Positions 11,001 through 20,644 are shown, counted from the stretch's first letter. The stretch is DNA of 37,011 nt from CAZQGO01 sp964593065 (GCA_964593065.1 CAZQGO010000026.1:1-37011); one strand, 5' to 3'. Notes: generated by a model not told the origin, from the sequence alone. Numbers and translations are program-made.

Positions 11001-13139
11001 CACGGCCAGGAGCAGGGGCGAGCGCCAGACCGGAAGGGACAGGCCCGGCGCTCCCGTGCTCAAAATCACCAGGGGGCTTTGCCAGCGGATCCGGACCCGG
11101 CCCGCGGCCAGGGCGCGGAGAAAGTCGCCTTGGCTGTGCAGCGCCGCCCCTGCGGCTTCCCGCCAGGCGGCGAAGCGTCCGCTCCACCAGGCTGTCACGT
11201 CGGCCCGGCGTGCCTGAACCTCCAGCGCCAGGCGGACGAACAGGAGGGCTCCCAGCTGCGCCCACGTCAGGCGGGGCAGGCCCCTGGACGCCCACTCCGC
11301 CCGGGGAGCGTCCAGGCGCGCGCGCCAGGAGCGCACCAGGCCGGGAGCTGCGGGAATCAGGGCGATGTCCTGCCCGCGGAACTGCGCCACCTGGATCGCC
11401 TCGGTTTCCTGCACCGGCGGGTCGAGTTTCCGGTCCCAGGCCACGGCCAGCATGTTGCGCCCGTCGTGCAGGGTGCAGACGAAGCTCAACACTTCCGCGG
11501 AATGGGAAACGATCTGGGCGGGATCGATGCGGACATACGGCGAGGGCTCGGCGAGCTTGGCCGTCAGGTTCCGTTGCAGGGCTTCGCCCACCGCCCGGAT
11601 CTTGCGGTCGAAATAGAAATAGGCCACGGCCTTGGCCTTCAGGAACAACTCCAGCAGGCGCGCGAAGGTGCGTTCCCGTTCGTTCATGGCCGCGGGATCC
11701 ACGACCGCATCGGGGTCTGCGGTCCTGGGCAGGAACGGCTCGACCGTGAAGATTTTCTGGTCCTGGGCCAGCAGCTTTTCCAGCGGGGTGCGGCGGTTTT
11801 TCAGCAGCGTGAAGTAGGGATTGACCACGTCCTGATGCACCAGGCGGGGCCGGAAGGATACGTAGGAGATTCCACGCCGCCGCAGTTCCTCCAGCACGCG
11901 TTCCGTGTGATAACCGCCCGTGACCAGGGCCGCCAGGCGCACGTGCTGCCGCCGCATCCTGTCCAGGCAATTGTCCACGAAGTGCAGACTGCGCTGGTCG
12001 GCCACGCGGTAAAAGCTGGAGGCCTCGGCCACATAGCGGTCGAGACGGTAGATTTCCTCGTCCAGGGGCAGGGACTGCCCGGGATCGTGCGCGCGGATGA
12101 AGTCCGCGAAAGCCAGGACCGCGAATTCCCCGGGGCTGTGCCGGAACTCTTCCAGGGCGCGGGGCGAAGCGGAGATGTTCAGCAGTTTCTCGATGACGTC
12201 CAGGCGGTGCTCGAGCCGGTCCAGCTGGACCTGATCCGGGTCGGAATACAGTTTCGTCCGCAGGGCTTCATCCAAGGCATCCATTTCCTCGAAGAGCGCG
12301 TCGGGATTCACCTCCGCGGGAAAAAGACTCTGGTTCCCCTGCACGTACCGGGCGACATTGGGAAAAGCGCCCGCCTCGAGACCCTGGCGGCCGGCGGTTT
12401 TCAGCAGAAAGGCGGCGTACGGCAGGGGGCCGAGTTCCCCTTCGCGGAAGGCCCGGCGGCGTTCGTCGAAATGCAGCAAGGCGGCGTTGTAGATCCGGGG
12501 CTTGAGTTCGTCCAGAATTTCCCGCAGGTCGTAGCAATATCCCTGCGCTTCGTCGTTGAGGATGAGGTCCACGGACCGTTTGTTGGCCGCATATAATTCC
12601 GGGGTTTCAATTCCCTCCAGGCGCACGGGGTCGTCGCCGGTCGCGGTGAAATACTCGGCCCCGGAGAGCTGGCCGCGCCGGACGAAATAATCCCCGACCT
12701 CCTGCCGGACCCGCTTGAGGGGGAAGCGTTTCAGCTGGCCCGTATTGATGGGCAGGGAGCTGCCTTCGACCGCCACCAGCCGCAGATGATGACGCCGGGC
12801 CAGAAGGCCCAGCAGGCTGGCAATGTTGCGCTGCACCTCGTAGTTGCAGTGCAAATCCTGGATGTGAACCACCAGCTGCTCCCCGCCTTGAAAAGCCTGC
12901 GTGACGTCGCCCCATTGGCGGGGGATCTCCACGGCCTGATGGTCAAAATACACCCCGGGGGACGCGGAGTGAAGATTCGAAGCGTCGAAAGCCCAAGCCA
13001 GGTAAGGAAAAATAAAAGCAATGGAGATGAAAATGGATATGGCCTTGGCCCACACCCTGCGTCCGGGCAAGTGCCAGGCATGGAGGGAGAAAATTTTCCA
13101 GGGAACGCGCAATGAATAGGAAGAAAAGGTAAGTCGCAT
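7612..13139 (-). CDS. Giant modular protein, N-terminal part (3' end lost in the gap)
   Basis: An ATG at 13139 opens 1,842 codons before the gap. Residues 1-50 form a basic start plus one hydrophobic segment (31-50, ending AWAFDA), a signal peptide or anchor. Residues about 88-430 hold a domain with HIQDLH (92-97), a VAVEGS segment and GGYHTERVLEELRRRG near 405, reminiscent of ChaN/TraB-type folds, though this is a weak resemblance. Residues about 945-1110 resemble a CheR-type SAM methyltransferase: VVGSALGIQGYE as motif I, a D/Y-K-R-RYL segment, and FDMVVAYNVHY followed by LERLLAPDGAYL. Residues about 1405-1570 look like a second methyltransferase fold (EIGLGGPWPVT, IIGADI, FNTLYHHAG, NEGGYLVAGD). 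Residues 1682-1842 are the first copy of the module repeated downstream. No clear Shine-Dalgarno precedes the ATG. Giant ORFs are a known feature of Omnitrophota; this one's function is not known. Confidence 0.85.
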
Positions 13140-13185
13140 GAATTTATTTAATAAGGTTTAATGCTGGAATCATCATTATATATTA

Positions 13186-13213
13186 ATTTTATCACCTCCC
13201 GATAAAAAATCAA
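13186..13213 (-). promoter_or_regulatory. Possible sigma70-type promoter of the giant gene
   Basis: On the minus strand TTGATT (13208-13213) and TAAAAT (13186-13191) are 16 bases apart, in a very AT-rich spacer (13140-13324) that contrasts with the GC-rich genes around it. The start codon lies about 40 bases past the predicted transcription start. A strong GGGAGGTGAT stretch sits inside the spacer between the two boxes, so it would not serve as ribosome binding site if this promoter is right. The AT-richness makes chance matches likely. Confidence 0.3.
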
Positions 13214-13324
13214 TTTTAATATGTCCAAAAATGCTTAAATATAAATGTTATTATTGAATCCGTTTCGATTTGTTACATAATGATTGTCGGAAAAGAATGG
13301 ATGGATATCCAATCAATACAATAT

Positions 13325-16300
13325 TTATTCACTGTTGGCCTTTTCATGCAGCAATAGGGCGGAATATGCATTTCTAACCCGCCGCAAATGACGGTTTAGA
13401 TCATGCATGAAAACCTCGGATTTAGTCTTGGTTCCGAGCATTCTTTTGGACAGGGCCTCCAGCTCCTGGGGATCCGTCGGCAGGGCGTGAATCTGGCGGT
13501 CCTCCAGCATTTGCAGGTAGTGCTCCACCCTGCGCAGAAAGATGTAATCCTCCCTGAGTTCCAGGGCCTTTTCCGGAAGAATCAGACCCGACTGCTCCAA
13601 TGCGGCCAGGGCTTCCAAGGTGTTGCCGTTGAGCAACTCGGGATGTCCGGGCGCATGAATCATTTGCAGGCCCTGGACCAAGAACTCGATATCCCGGAGG
13701 CCTCCCAAGCCGGTTTTGACATCCGTCCCTTCCACGCCTTTGAGGGCCAATTGTTTCATGGCCGCCTGACGGGTTTTTTCCACGGCCGCGATGATTTCTT
13801 CCTGACCGCGTTTCTGCAGCAGGAAGCCGTGCATCCGTTCCAGGAAAGCCCGCCCGAGGTCTTCGTTTCCGCACACGAACCGCAGTTTCAGCAAGGCCTG
13901 GATTTCCGGCAAGGCCGCATCCGTCCGGTAATAATCCGCCAAGCCGGTCAGGTTGGGAACCAGCTGACCCTCCTGGCCATAGGGACGCAGGCGCAGGTCC
14001 ACGCGGTAGATGTACCCCTCCTCCGTGTAACTGGACAGGGCCGTGCGCACGAAATGCATGACCCACAGGAACGGATCCTCGTCGCCCCATTTCCCCGCCT
14101 GGAAGGCGGCGCGCCCCTCGTCCGAACACAAACCGAGCAGGTCCACGTCCGAACTGTAGTTGAGTTCCCTGCCGCCCAGCTTGCCCAGGGCGAACAGGCA
14201 GAAATGGCCCGCGGCCGCCTCGCTGCCCGGGGCGCCGACGTGGTGCCAGGTCTGCCAGGCGCGCTCCAGCGCGACCTCCAGCAGGGCATCGGCCAAGTTG
14301 GATAAATCCCGGGTGATGTCCGCTAAGGGCGCCCGCAAGGCGATGTCCCGCGTGCCCACGCGCAGGAGTTCGCGCCGGCGGAAACGGCGCAGGGCGTTCA
14401 GCCAGGGGGCGTTATCCGTGTGTTCCCGGCCGAGCGCCGCCAGTTCGCGGCGCATGTCCTCACGGCTGCGCGTGCCCTGGAGCGTGGCCGGGTCCGTGAC
14501 CCATTCGAAAAACTCGGGATTGCGCACCAGGGTGTCGGCCAGGAACTGGCTGGCCGAAAAAATGCTCAACAGCAGCTCCAGGCGCATGGGCTGGGCATGC
14601 AGGCGGACGAAGTGCGCGCGCGCTTTTTCCGGCCCGTCCTCTGCCAAGGCGGCCGTGAAGCGTTCCCAGTTGTTCAGGGCCATGTCCGGGTCGGGTTTCT
14701 GGGACAGCATGTCGCAGGCCAAAACCGCCAGGCGCGCGAAGGTCTCCCGGCTGCCGGCGGCCTCGCCCAGGCGGCGCAGGTTGGCGTAGGCCCGCCCGGG
14801 CTGTTTGAAACCCGCCTCGGCCAGGATGTGCTCCTGCAGGGATGCGGGCACCTCCTCCGACAGCACGAGGTCCGCGACGTTGCCCACCCCCGGTCCGGGC
14901 AGGGAGTCCCGCCCGAAATGCCTTTCCACGAACGTCCGCACGGCCGCGGTATGGGTTTCGAAAGCGAGATGCAGCTGCTGCGCCGGGCTCAACCCCGCCC
15001 GCGGTTCGTAGCCCAAGCGGCGCGCGAGGTGGACGTACTCGTCGGACCGCACGGCGGGCAGGAACAGGTCCCGCGCCGAGCCCCGCAACATCCGCAGGCC
15101 GTTGATCAGGCGGCGCAGGAAATCATAGGCCGCCACCACTTCCTCCCGTTCGCCCGCCCCTAAAATCCCGACCGCGCGCAGGGCCGCCAGCGCTTCATGG
15201 ATGCGCGGCGTACGCAGTTCGGGATGGTCGCCGCCGTAGATCACCTGCAGGATCTGGACGTCGTATTCCAAATCCACCAGCGCGCCCGGGGAAAACTTGA
15301 CGTTGAAGCGGCCCGGCCGGGATTTCTCCGCCAGCTGCTTCCGGCGGACCTCGCGCAGTTCGGCCAGGTTCAGGCGGCCGGAGGCGTACAGGAATTCGTC
15401 GCGCAGCCGCTCGACTCTCGCGCCCAGGTCCCGGTCTCCGCCGATGGCGCGCAGGCGGACCAGCGCCAGCCGCTCATAGGCCTGCGCCGGGCCCTGCGCG
15501 CCGTAATAGTCGCAGAAACTCGCCAGGCTGCAGGCCAGCGGTCCGTCCGCGCCGTACGGCCGGAGGCGCAGGTCCACGTCGAAGATCCCCTCCCGCTTGG
15601 CGCGGATCATGGCCGCCGTGTCCCGGGCCAAGCGTTCGAAAAACTCGCGGTTCTCCACCGTCTCGGCGCCGTCCGTGGAGCCGGCGTCGCTGTAAACGAA
15701 CAGCAGCTCGATGTCCGAGGCGTAGCCCAAGGCCGCGCCACCGAATTTGCCCAGGCCGAACAACGCATAGGCGGCGGGCAGGCCCGCGATGGTGCGCGGC
15801 GTGCCGAAGCGCCGCGCGAGCTGCTCGTAGACCAAACGGGCGGCCGCCGCGAGCACGGCCTCGGCCAGCACCGTCAGGTGCTCGGCCAGCACCTTGAAAT
15901 CCGTGAGCGGGTTGAGGATGTGGTCGAGGTCGATGAGATAGATTTCCCGGTCCTTGAACTCGTTGAGGCGGCGCGCGCGTTCCTCGGGATCGTCGCCGCC
16001 GCCGAGGAACTCCTCCAGGCGCCGGGGAATGGTTTCGGCCGGCTCCACGAAACGGCGGTCCTCGACGTGGGGTTTCAAAATCGGCAGCAGGGTTTCATAC
16101 TGCAGCCGGATGACGTCCTCCCATAAAAAATCGCTGGCGCCCAGCAGGCGCGCCAAGTCCTGGAGATGCCGGGGATTCGAGAACATGTCCAGCCACCGCC
16201 CTCGTTCCGGCAGCCGGAGCACGTCGGCGGCGAGGTGCTCGAAACGGGACAGGGCGGCATAGGGGTCCGGGGCCTTGCCCAAAAAATGCGTAAACTGCTT

Positions 16301-17116
16301 GGTCAGCAGCACGGACAGCCTGACTTCATCCAGGATGTCGGGATCTGTCAGCGGCAGGCCTTGGGCGTCCACCACGTGCAGTTCGTCCTCGATCCGCTGG
16401 TCCTCCGTGCGGATGTTGACGGTTTCGATCTGGATTCCTTTCAACGACAAGGCGTTGCTCAAGGCATACAGGAAGGCGAAGGTGTCCTGGGACACGACCT
16501 TCAGGCGCGTGAAGTCCCCGCTGTCGTTGTCGAGCGAGATCTGCATGGGGTACAGCACCGGTCCGCTGGCGGGGGCGGCGTCCTCCAGGCGATTGGCGAC
16601 CATCTCGTTGACGCGGTGCTTGGCCTCGCGGACCGCCTGCGCCCCCCCCTGTTCCAGCAGGCCGATGATTTCCTTCAGGCGCTGCCGGAACTCCTCCGTC
16701 CAGTCTTCGAAGGCGGTCTCGGGATCCAGGGTGCCGGAAAAATGGTCCACGATGCGCCGCCGCTTCAGGTCCGGTCCGGCCGCGGCATCTGCCGGGACCC
16801 GGGCATAGGTGTAGACGTTGCCGCTTTGGATGGAAAAGGCCAAACCCGCCAGCAGGCCGGTGATGAGAGAAAATTCGCCGCCGTAATCAAAGGCCAGGAT
16901 GGTGCAGTCCACCCGGTCGTCGAGCCGGCTGTGCATCAGGACCTCCGCCGGGTGTTTGGGCGTTAAGCGCGCGAGGGCCCGCACATGGCGGGCGATGTCC
17001 GGCAGGGAGAAATTTTCGAAATAGGGGTCCTCCAGGCGGGCGAGGTGCTCCTGCAGCAGGCGTTCGTCCACCTGCGGGCAGAGGTCTTTCAGTTCGGACA
17101 AGCTTGGTTTGGGCAT
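13325..17116 (-). CDS. glnE: Glutamine synthetase adenylyltransferase/deadenylylase with N-terminal ACT domains
   Basis: GlnE attaches AMP to, or removes it from, a tyrosine of glutamine synthetase. At 1,263 residues it is about 300 longer than the enterobacterial enzyme. It has the expected two nucleotidyltransferase units. The first has GLGKFGG and SDIEL near residues 457-475, then VDLRLRPYG. The second has LGKLGGRELNYSSDVDL near 975-1000, then RVDLRLRPYG and GLGGLRDIEFLVQ. The first unit has Asp-x-Glu where the second has Asp-x-Asp. The extra N-terminus shows two ACT-like stretches: about 55-115 (ILAFDYGGEFSLITGLLA) and about 189-260 (LKVVSQDTFAFLYALSNAL, then IETVNIRT and ELHVVD). They resemble the paired ACT domains of GlnD. 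The gene follows glnA after a terminator and 202 bases. Which half adds and which removes AMP cannot be assigned from motifs. Confidence 0.93.
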   Translation of the reverse strand: MPKPSLSELKDLCPQVDERLLQEHLARLEDPYFENFSLPDIARHVRALARLTPKHPAEVLMHSRLDDRVDCTILAFDYGGEFSLITGLLAGLAFSIQSGNVYTYARVPADAAAGPDLKRRRIVDHFSGTLDPETAFEDWTEEFRQRLKEIIGLLEQGGAQAVREAKHRVNEMVANRLEDAAPASGPVLYPMQISLDNDSGDFTRLKVVSQDTFAFLYALSNALSLKGIQIETVNIRTEDQRIEDELHVVDAQGLPLTDPDILDEVRLSVLLTKQFTHFLGKAPDPYAALSRFEHLAADVLRLPERGRWLDMFSNPRHLQDLARLLGASDFLWEDVIRLQYETLLPILKPHVEDRRFVEPAETIPRRLEEFLGGGDDPEERARRLNEFKDREIYLIDLDHILNPLTDFKVLAEHLTVLAEAVLAAAARLVYEQLARRFGTPRTIAGLPAAYALFGLGKFGGAALGYASDIELLFVYSDAGSTDGAETVENREFFERLARDTAAMIRAKREGIFDVDLRLRPYGADGPLACSLASFCDYYGAQGPAQAYERLALVRLRAIGGDRDLGARVERLRDEFLYASGRLNLAELREVRRKQLAEKSRPGRFNVKFSPGALVDLEYDVQILQVIYGGDHPELRTPRIHEALAALRAVGILGAGEREEVVAAYDFLRRLINGLRMLRGSARDLFLPAVRSDEYVHLARRLGYEPRAGLSPAQQLHLAFETHTAAVRTFVERHFGRDSLPGPGVGNVADLVLSEEVPASLQEHILAEAGFKQPGRAYANLRRLGEAAGSRETFARLAVLACDMLSQKPDPDMALNNWERFTAALAEDGPEKARAHFVRLHAQPMRLELLLSIFSASQFLADTLVRNPEFFEWVTDPATLQGTRSREDMRRELAALGREHTDNAPWLNALRRFRRRELLRVGTRDIALRAPLADITRDLSNLADALLEVALERAWQTWHHVGAPGSEAAAGHFCLFALGKLGGRELNYSSDVDLLGLCSDEGRAAFQAGKWGDEDPFLWVMHFVRTALSSYTEEGYIYRVDLRLRPYGQEGQLVPNLTGLADYYRTDAALPEIQALLKLRFVCGNEDLGRAFLERMHGFLLQKRGQEEIIAAVEKTRQAAMKQLALKGVEGTDVKTGLGGLRDIEFLVQGLQMIHAPGHPELLNGNTLEALAALEQSGLILPEKALELREDYIFLRRVEHYLQMLEDRQIHALPTDPQELEALSKRMLGTKTKSEVFMHDLNRHLRRVRNAYSALLLHEKANSE

Positions 17117-17257
17117 GGGAGACAGCGTCTTTCGCGAGCGGGCTGCCGCGGCCGGGGCGCGCCAGGGGAAACCCCGCCTTCACAGCCGGGCGCGTATCAT
17201 TGTAAGCGCTGCGGTCAAAATCCTCAAGCCCCGAGAGGGGCTTTTCCACGGCGGGGC

Positions 17258-17293
17258 AAAAAAAAGGCTCCTGCAGCCGGTGCCGCAGGAGCC
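17258..17293 (-). terminator. Rho-independent terminator after glnA
   Basis: On the minus strand GGCTCCTGC and GCAGGAGCC form a perfect 9-bp stem (17266-17293) around a 10-base loop, followed by eight T (17258-17265). It starts 25 bases past the glnA stop and separates glnA from glnE. Confidence 0.9.
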
Positions 17294-17318
17294 GGTGGGG
17301 CCGTCGGAAGGACGCGGT

Positions 17319-18743
17319 CTAGATATCGAAATACAGGGCGAATTCCCAGGGATGGGGGCGCAGATCCAGGGCCGCCACCTCGTTTTTCATTTTGTAGTCG
17401 ATCCAGGTTTCGATGACATCCGCCGTGAAGACGTCGCCCTTCAGGAGGAAATCATGATCCTTGGACAAAGCCTTCAAGGCCTCCCGCAGCGTGCCGGGCG
17501 TGGTCGCCACCTTGGCCAGCTCCTCGGGCGGCAGGTCGTAGATGTTCTTGTCCAGCGGCTGTCCGGGATCGATCTTGTTCAGGATGCCGTCCACCGCGGC
17601 CATCATGATCGCGGAAAAGGCCAGGTAGGGGTTGCAGGCCGGATCCGGGCACCGGAATTCGATGCGCTTGGCCTTGGGAGAGGTGGAGTACATGGGAATG
17701 CGGATCGCGGCGCTGCGGTTGCGGCGCGAATAGGCCAGATTGACCGGCGCCTCAAATCCCGGCACCAGGCGTTTATAGCTGTTGGTGGTGGGATTGGTCA
17801 GGGCCAGCAGCGCCGGGGCGTGCTTGAGGATGCCGCCGATGGCATGCATGGCCAGGGCGGACATGCCGCCGTAGCCGTCGCCGGCAAACAGGTTTTTACC
17901 GTCCTTCCACATCGACATGTGCACGTGCATGCCGCTCCCGTTGTCGCCGAACATGGGCTTGGGCATGAAGGTCACGGTCTTGCAGTATTTCTTGGCGGTG
18001 TTCTTGACGACGTACTTGTATTTCAGCAGCTTGTCGGCCATTTCCACCAGGGGCGAAAACCGCATGTCGATCTCCGCCTGCCCGCCGGTGGCGACTTCGT
18101 GATGGTGGGCTTCGACCGGCACGTTCATGCTTTCCAGCGTCAGGACCATTTCACTGCGGAGGTCCTGCAGGCTGTCCGTGGGGGGAACCGGGAAATAACC
18201 CTCCTTATGGCGGATCTTGTTGCCCAGGTTGGGGTTTTCCTGACGCCCGGTATTCCAGACACCCTCGACGCTGTCGATGTGGTAATACCCCTCATGCGCG
18301 TTCTGGTCGAAACGGACGTCGTCGAAGATGAAAAATTCGGCCTCCGGGCCGAAAAAGGCGGTGTCGGCCAGCCCGGTGCTTTTCAGGTAGTTTTCGGCCT
18401 TGCGGGCGATGTTTCTCGGGTCGCGGGTGTAGTCCTCGCCGGTGACCGGGTCGCAGATGTTGCAGATCATGACCAGGGTCTTGGCCGCCAGGAACGGGTC
18501 GATGAAGGCCGTGTGGGCGACCGGCTTGATCAGCATGTCCGATTCGTTGATGGCCTGCCAGCCGCGGATGCTCGAACCGTCGAAGCCCAGGCCCTTTTCA
18601 AAGGCATCCTCGTCGATTTCCCGCACCGGGTAGCTGCAGTGCTGCCAAATTCCGGGAAAGTCCATGAAGCGCAGGTCGATCATCTCCACGTTTTCCCTCT
18701 CGATCAAGCTGATGACGTCTTTGGGGGTTTTTATCTCGCTCAT
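17319..18743 (-). CDS. glnA: Glutamine synthetase, type I
   Basis: This enzyme makes glutamine from glutamate, ammonia and ATP as a cytoplasmic dodecamer. The chosen ATG at 18743 (MSEIKTPKDV) has a strong AAGGAGG seven bases upstream; an in-frame extension to 18797 is not needed. At 474 residues it has the length of GSI-beta enzymes. Visible family motifs are FDGSSIRGW, FFGPEAEFF, the KPMFGDNGSGMHVH ATP/metal segment and RNRSAAIRIP. The adenylylation loop is conserved as NIYDLPPEEL with the tyrosine near residue 402, so control by the GlnE encoded next door is expected. A sigma54 promoter lies about 120 bases upstream, which makes it nitrogen-regulated. Confidence 0.97.
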   Translation of the reverse strand: MSEIKTPKDVISLIERENVEMIDLRFMDFPGIWQHCSYPVREIDEDAFEKGLGFDGSSIRGWQAINESDMLIKPVAHTAFIDPFLAAKTLVMICNICDPVTGEDYTRDPRNIARKAENYLKSTGLADTAFFGPEAEFFIFDDVRFDQNAHEGYYHIDSVEGVWNTGRQENPNLGNKIRHKEGYFPVPPTDSLQDLRSEMVLTLESMNVPVEAHHHEVATGGQAEIDMRFSPLVEMADKLLKYKYVVKNTAKKYCKTVTFMPKPMFGDNGSGMHVHMSMWKDGKNLFAGDGYGGMSALAMHAIGGILKHAPALLALTNPTTNSYKRLVPGFEAPVNLAYSRRNRSAAIRIPMYSTSPKAKRIEFRCPDPACNPYLAFSAIMMAAVDGILNKIDPGQPLDKNIYDLPPEELAKVATTPGTLREALKALSKDHDFLLKGDVFTADVIETWIDYKMKNEVAALDLRPHPWEFALYFDI

Positions 18744-18865
18744 GTACTTCCTCCTTGAAAATAAAGGTTCATCTCGCGCGCGGGCGAGCGGCCGCATCGT
18801 CCGGGTCCGGGAGACGCCTTTTTCTGGCTGGCGTGAATATTCATCTCACGCTGGTCAAATTAACA

Positions 18866-18880
18866 GCAAGGATCGTACCA
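18866..18880 (-). promoter_or_regulatory. Sigma54 (-24/-12) promoter of glnA
   Basis: On the minus strand the sequence is TGGTAC-N5-TTGC followed by T, with the exact sigma54 spacing. The predicted transcription start is near 18854, giving a leader of about 110 bases to the glnA ATG. The 298-base spacer between glnA and the upstream regulator gene (18744-19041) holds no gene. It also contains TTACA (18977-18981) and TGTAA (19017-19021), half-sites like those near the amtB promoters. Confidence 0.75.
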
Positions 18881-19041
18881 AGCCCGAATAAAGCTTGCGC
18901 AAAACGGAAAATCACGGACTATTCGCTTGTTCCCGCCTTATCATCCCCGCGAGCGGTTCCTCTGATCTCCACAAAATTACAAAAAAGTCAAATTAAAGCC
19001 GTTAAAATTCCATTTATGTAACGATCAGGGAAAGGGCGGTT

Positions 19042-20616
19042 TTAAGTCACTTCCTCCTGTTTGCGCGCTCTGATCCGGAGCGGAGTCTTATAGGCCTTCA
19101 CGTCGATATGATATTTCTTCAGCTTGTAATTGAAAATGCGCTCCGTCAATCCCAGGTCCGCCGCCGCGCGCTTTTGAAAGCCGCGGTTCCGCTTCAGCGC
19201 GTCGAGCATGAATTCCTTTTCCTTGTTGGCCACGGCTTCCGTCAAAGTGCCCGCCTGCGCCCGGCTTTCCTCGCCCGCCATGCGCAGGGACGGCGGCAGG
19301 TGCTCCGAACGGATCACGTCCTCGTCGCACAGCAGGACGGCCCGCTCCAGGCAGTTTTCCAGTTCCCGGACGTTGCCTGGCCAGTGGTAGCTGGTAAGCA
19401 TTTCGATGGCCGGGGTGGAGAGGCGCGTGATGTCCTTGTGGTTGAGCCGGCTGTATTGCTCCAGGAAATGATCCGCCAGCTGCATGATGTCGTCTTTGCG
19501 CTCCCGCAGGGGCGGGAGGTAGATGGGAAACACGTTGATGCGGTAATACAGGTCCTCGCGGAAGGTCTTCTGCCGGATGGCCTCCTCGAGGTTCTTGTGC
19601 GTGGCGGCGATCACGCGGACGTCCACCTTGATGGTCTCCCGGCCGCCCACGCGTTCGAATTCCCGGGTTTGCAGGACGCGCAGCAGCTTGATCTGCAGGT
19701 TCAGCGGAAAGTCGCCGATCTCGTCCAAGAAAATGGTGCCGCCGTGCGCCCATTCGAAGCGCCCGATCTTGCGCTCCAGCGCGCCGGTGAAGGCCCCTTT
19801 TTCATGTCCGAACAATTCGCTTTCCAGGAGGCTCTCCGGCAGCGCGTTGCAGTTGACCTTGATCAGCGGCTGGTTGGCCCGCGGGCTGGCGTAATGAATG
19901 GCGTTGGCCACGAGCTCCTTGCCCGTGCCGCTCTCCCCGCGGATCAGCACCGTGGAGGGGCTGTCGGCCACCTGGGAGATCAGGCGGTAGACTTCCTGCA
20001 TGGAGTTGGAATTGCCGACCATGTTCTCCACGTTGAACCTGTCCCTCAGGTCCTTTTTCAGGCGGAGGTTTTCGTCCCGCATGCGCTCCCGGTCCCTTTC
20101 CATGCGGCGGCTCAGCTTGACGGCCTGGGCGATCATGGGACCCATGATGTTCAGGATGCGGTGGTCGTCCTCCAGGCTTTTGGCGCCCGCAAACTCCTTG
20201 TCGACGCTCAAGGCGCCGAGTGTCTTGCCCTCGCTCTTGATGGGAACGCACAGAAATGCAATGGGGCGGTCGCCCAGACCCGCGCGGGCTCCGGTCCGGT
20301 TCAAGAAGCGGGTGTCCTTGCGGATGTCCGGAATGATGACCGTCCGGCCGGACTGTACGACTTTGCCCGTGATCCCTTCCCCGATGCGGTAGCGGCCCAG
20401 TTCCTGGGCCTTGGGGCTCAAGCCGTGGGCGATCGAGATGCTGATCAAGCCCGTCTTGTCGTCGAGCAGGGCGATGGTGCCGCGGTCGAGTTTGCGCTTG
20501 TCGGAAAGCAGCTTGAGAATGGAGCGCAGCATTTCGTTGAGATCCGTCTGGTCGGCCACGATTTTGGCCGTGTCCAGCAGCAGCTGAATTTGTTCTTCGA
20601 ACACGTTTCGGACCAT
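19042..20616 (-). CDS. Sigma54-dependent transcriptional activator with GAF sensor (NifA-like)
   Basis: This 524-residue protein has the layout of NifA-type enhancer-binding proteins. A GAF domain covers about 20-170, the AAA+ domain about 195-430, and a Fis-type helix-turn-helix lies near 475-510 (FQKRAAADLGLTERIFNYKLKKY). The AAA+ part has Walker A GESGTGKE near 227, the sigma54-contacting GAFTGA near 273 and Walker B GTIFLDEIGD, so it should activate sigma54 RNA polymerase. There is no phosphorylatable receiver domain, unlike NtrC. It sits between glnA and the amtB-glnK genes, and all three nearby sigma54 promoters are its obvious targets. No nitrogenase genes are present, so I do not call it nifA. 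Confidence 0.93.
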   Translation of the reverse strand: MVRNVFEEQIQLLLDTAKIVADQTDLNEMLRSILKLLSDKRKLDRGTIALLDDKTGLISISIAHGLSPKAQELGRYRIGEGITGKVVQSGRTVIIPDIRKDTRFLNRTGARAGLGDRPIAFLCVPIKSEGKTLGALSVDKEFAGAKSLEDDHRILNIMGPMIAQAVKLSRRMERDRERMRDENLRLKKDLRDRFNVENMVGNSNSMQEVYRLISQVADSPSTVLIRGESGTGKELVANAIHYASPRANQPLIKVNCNALPESLLESELFGHEKGAFTGALERKIGRFEWAHGGTIFLDEIGDFPLNLQIKLLRVLQTREFERVGGRETIKVDVRVIAATHKNLEEAIRQKTFREDLYYRINVFPIYLPPLRERKDDIMQLADHFLEQYSRLNHKDITRLSTPAIEMLTSYHWPGNVRELENCLERAVLLCDEDVIRSEHLPPSLRMAGEESRAQAGTLTEAVANKEKEFMLDALKRNRGFQKRAAADLGLTERIFNYKLKKYHIDVKAYKTPLRIRARKQEEVT

Positions 20617-20644
20617 GCCGGCAGGCTCCCGAGAAATTGGGGTT

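Noticed and set aside
9633..12596. Plus-strand open frame of 987 codons
   Set aside because: Antisense shadow of the giant gene; no recognisable domain and no ribosome site.
17225..17244. Short GCCCC-GAGA-GGGGC hairpin between glnA and glnE as a terminator
   Set aside because: The stem is short and followed on the minus strand by no T-run. The strong terminator for glnA is at 17258-17293.
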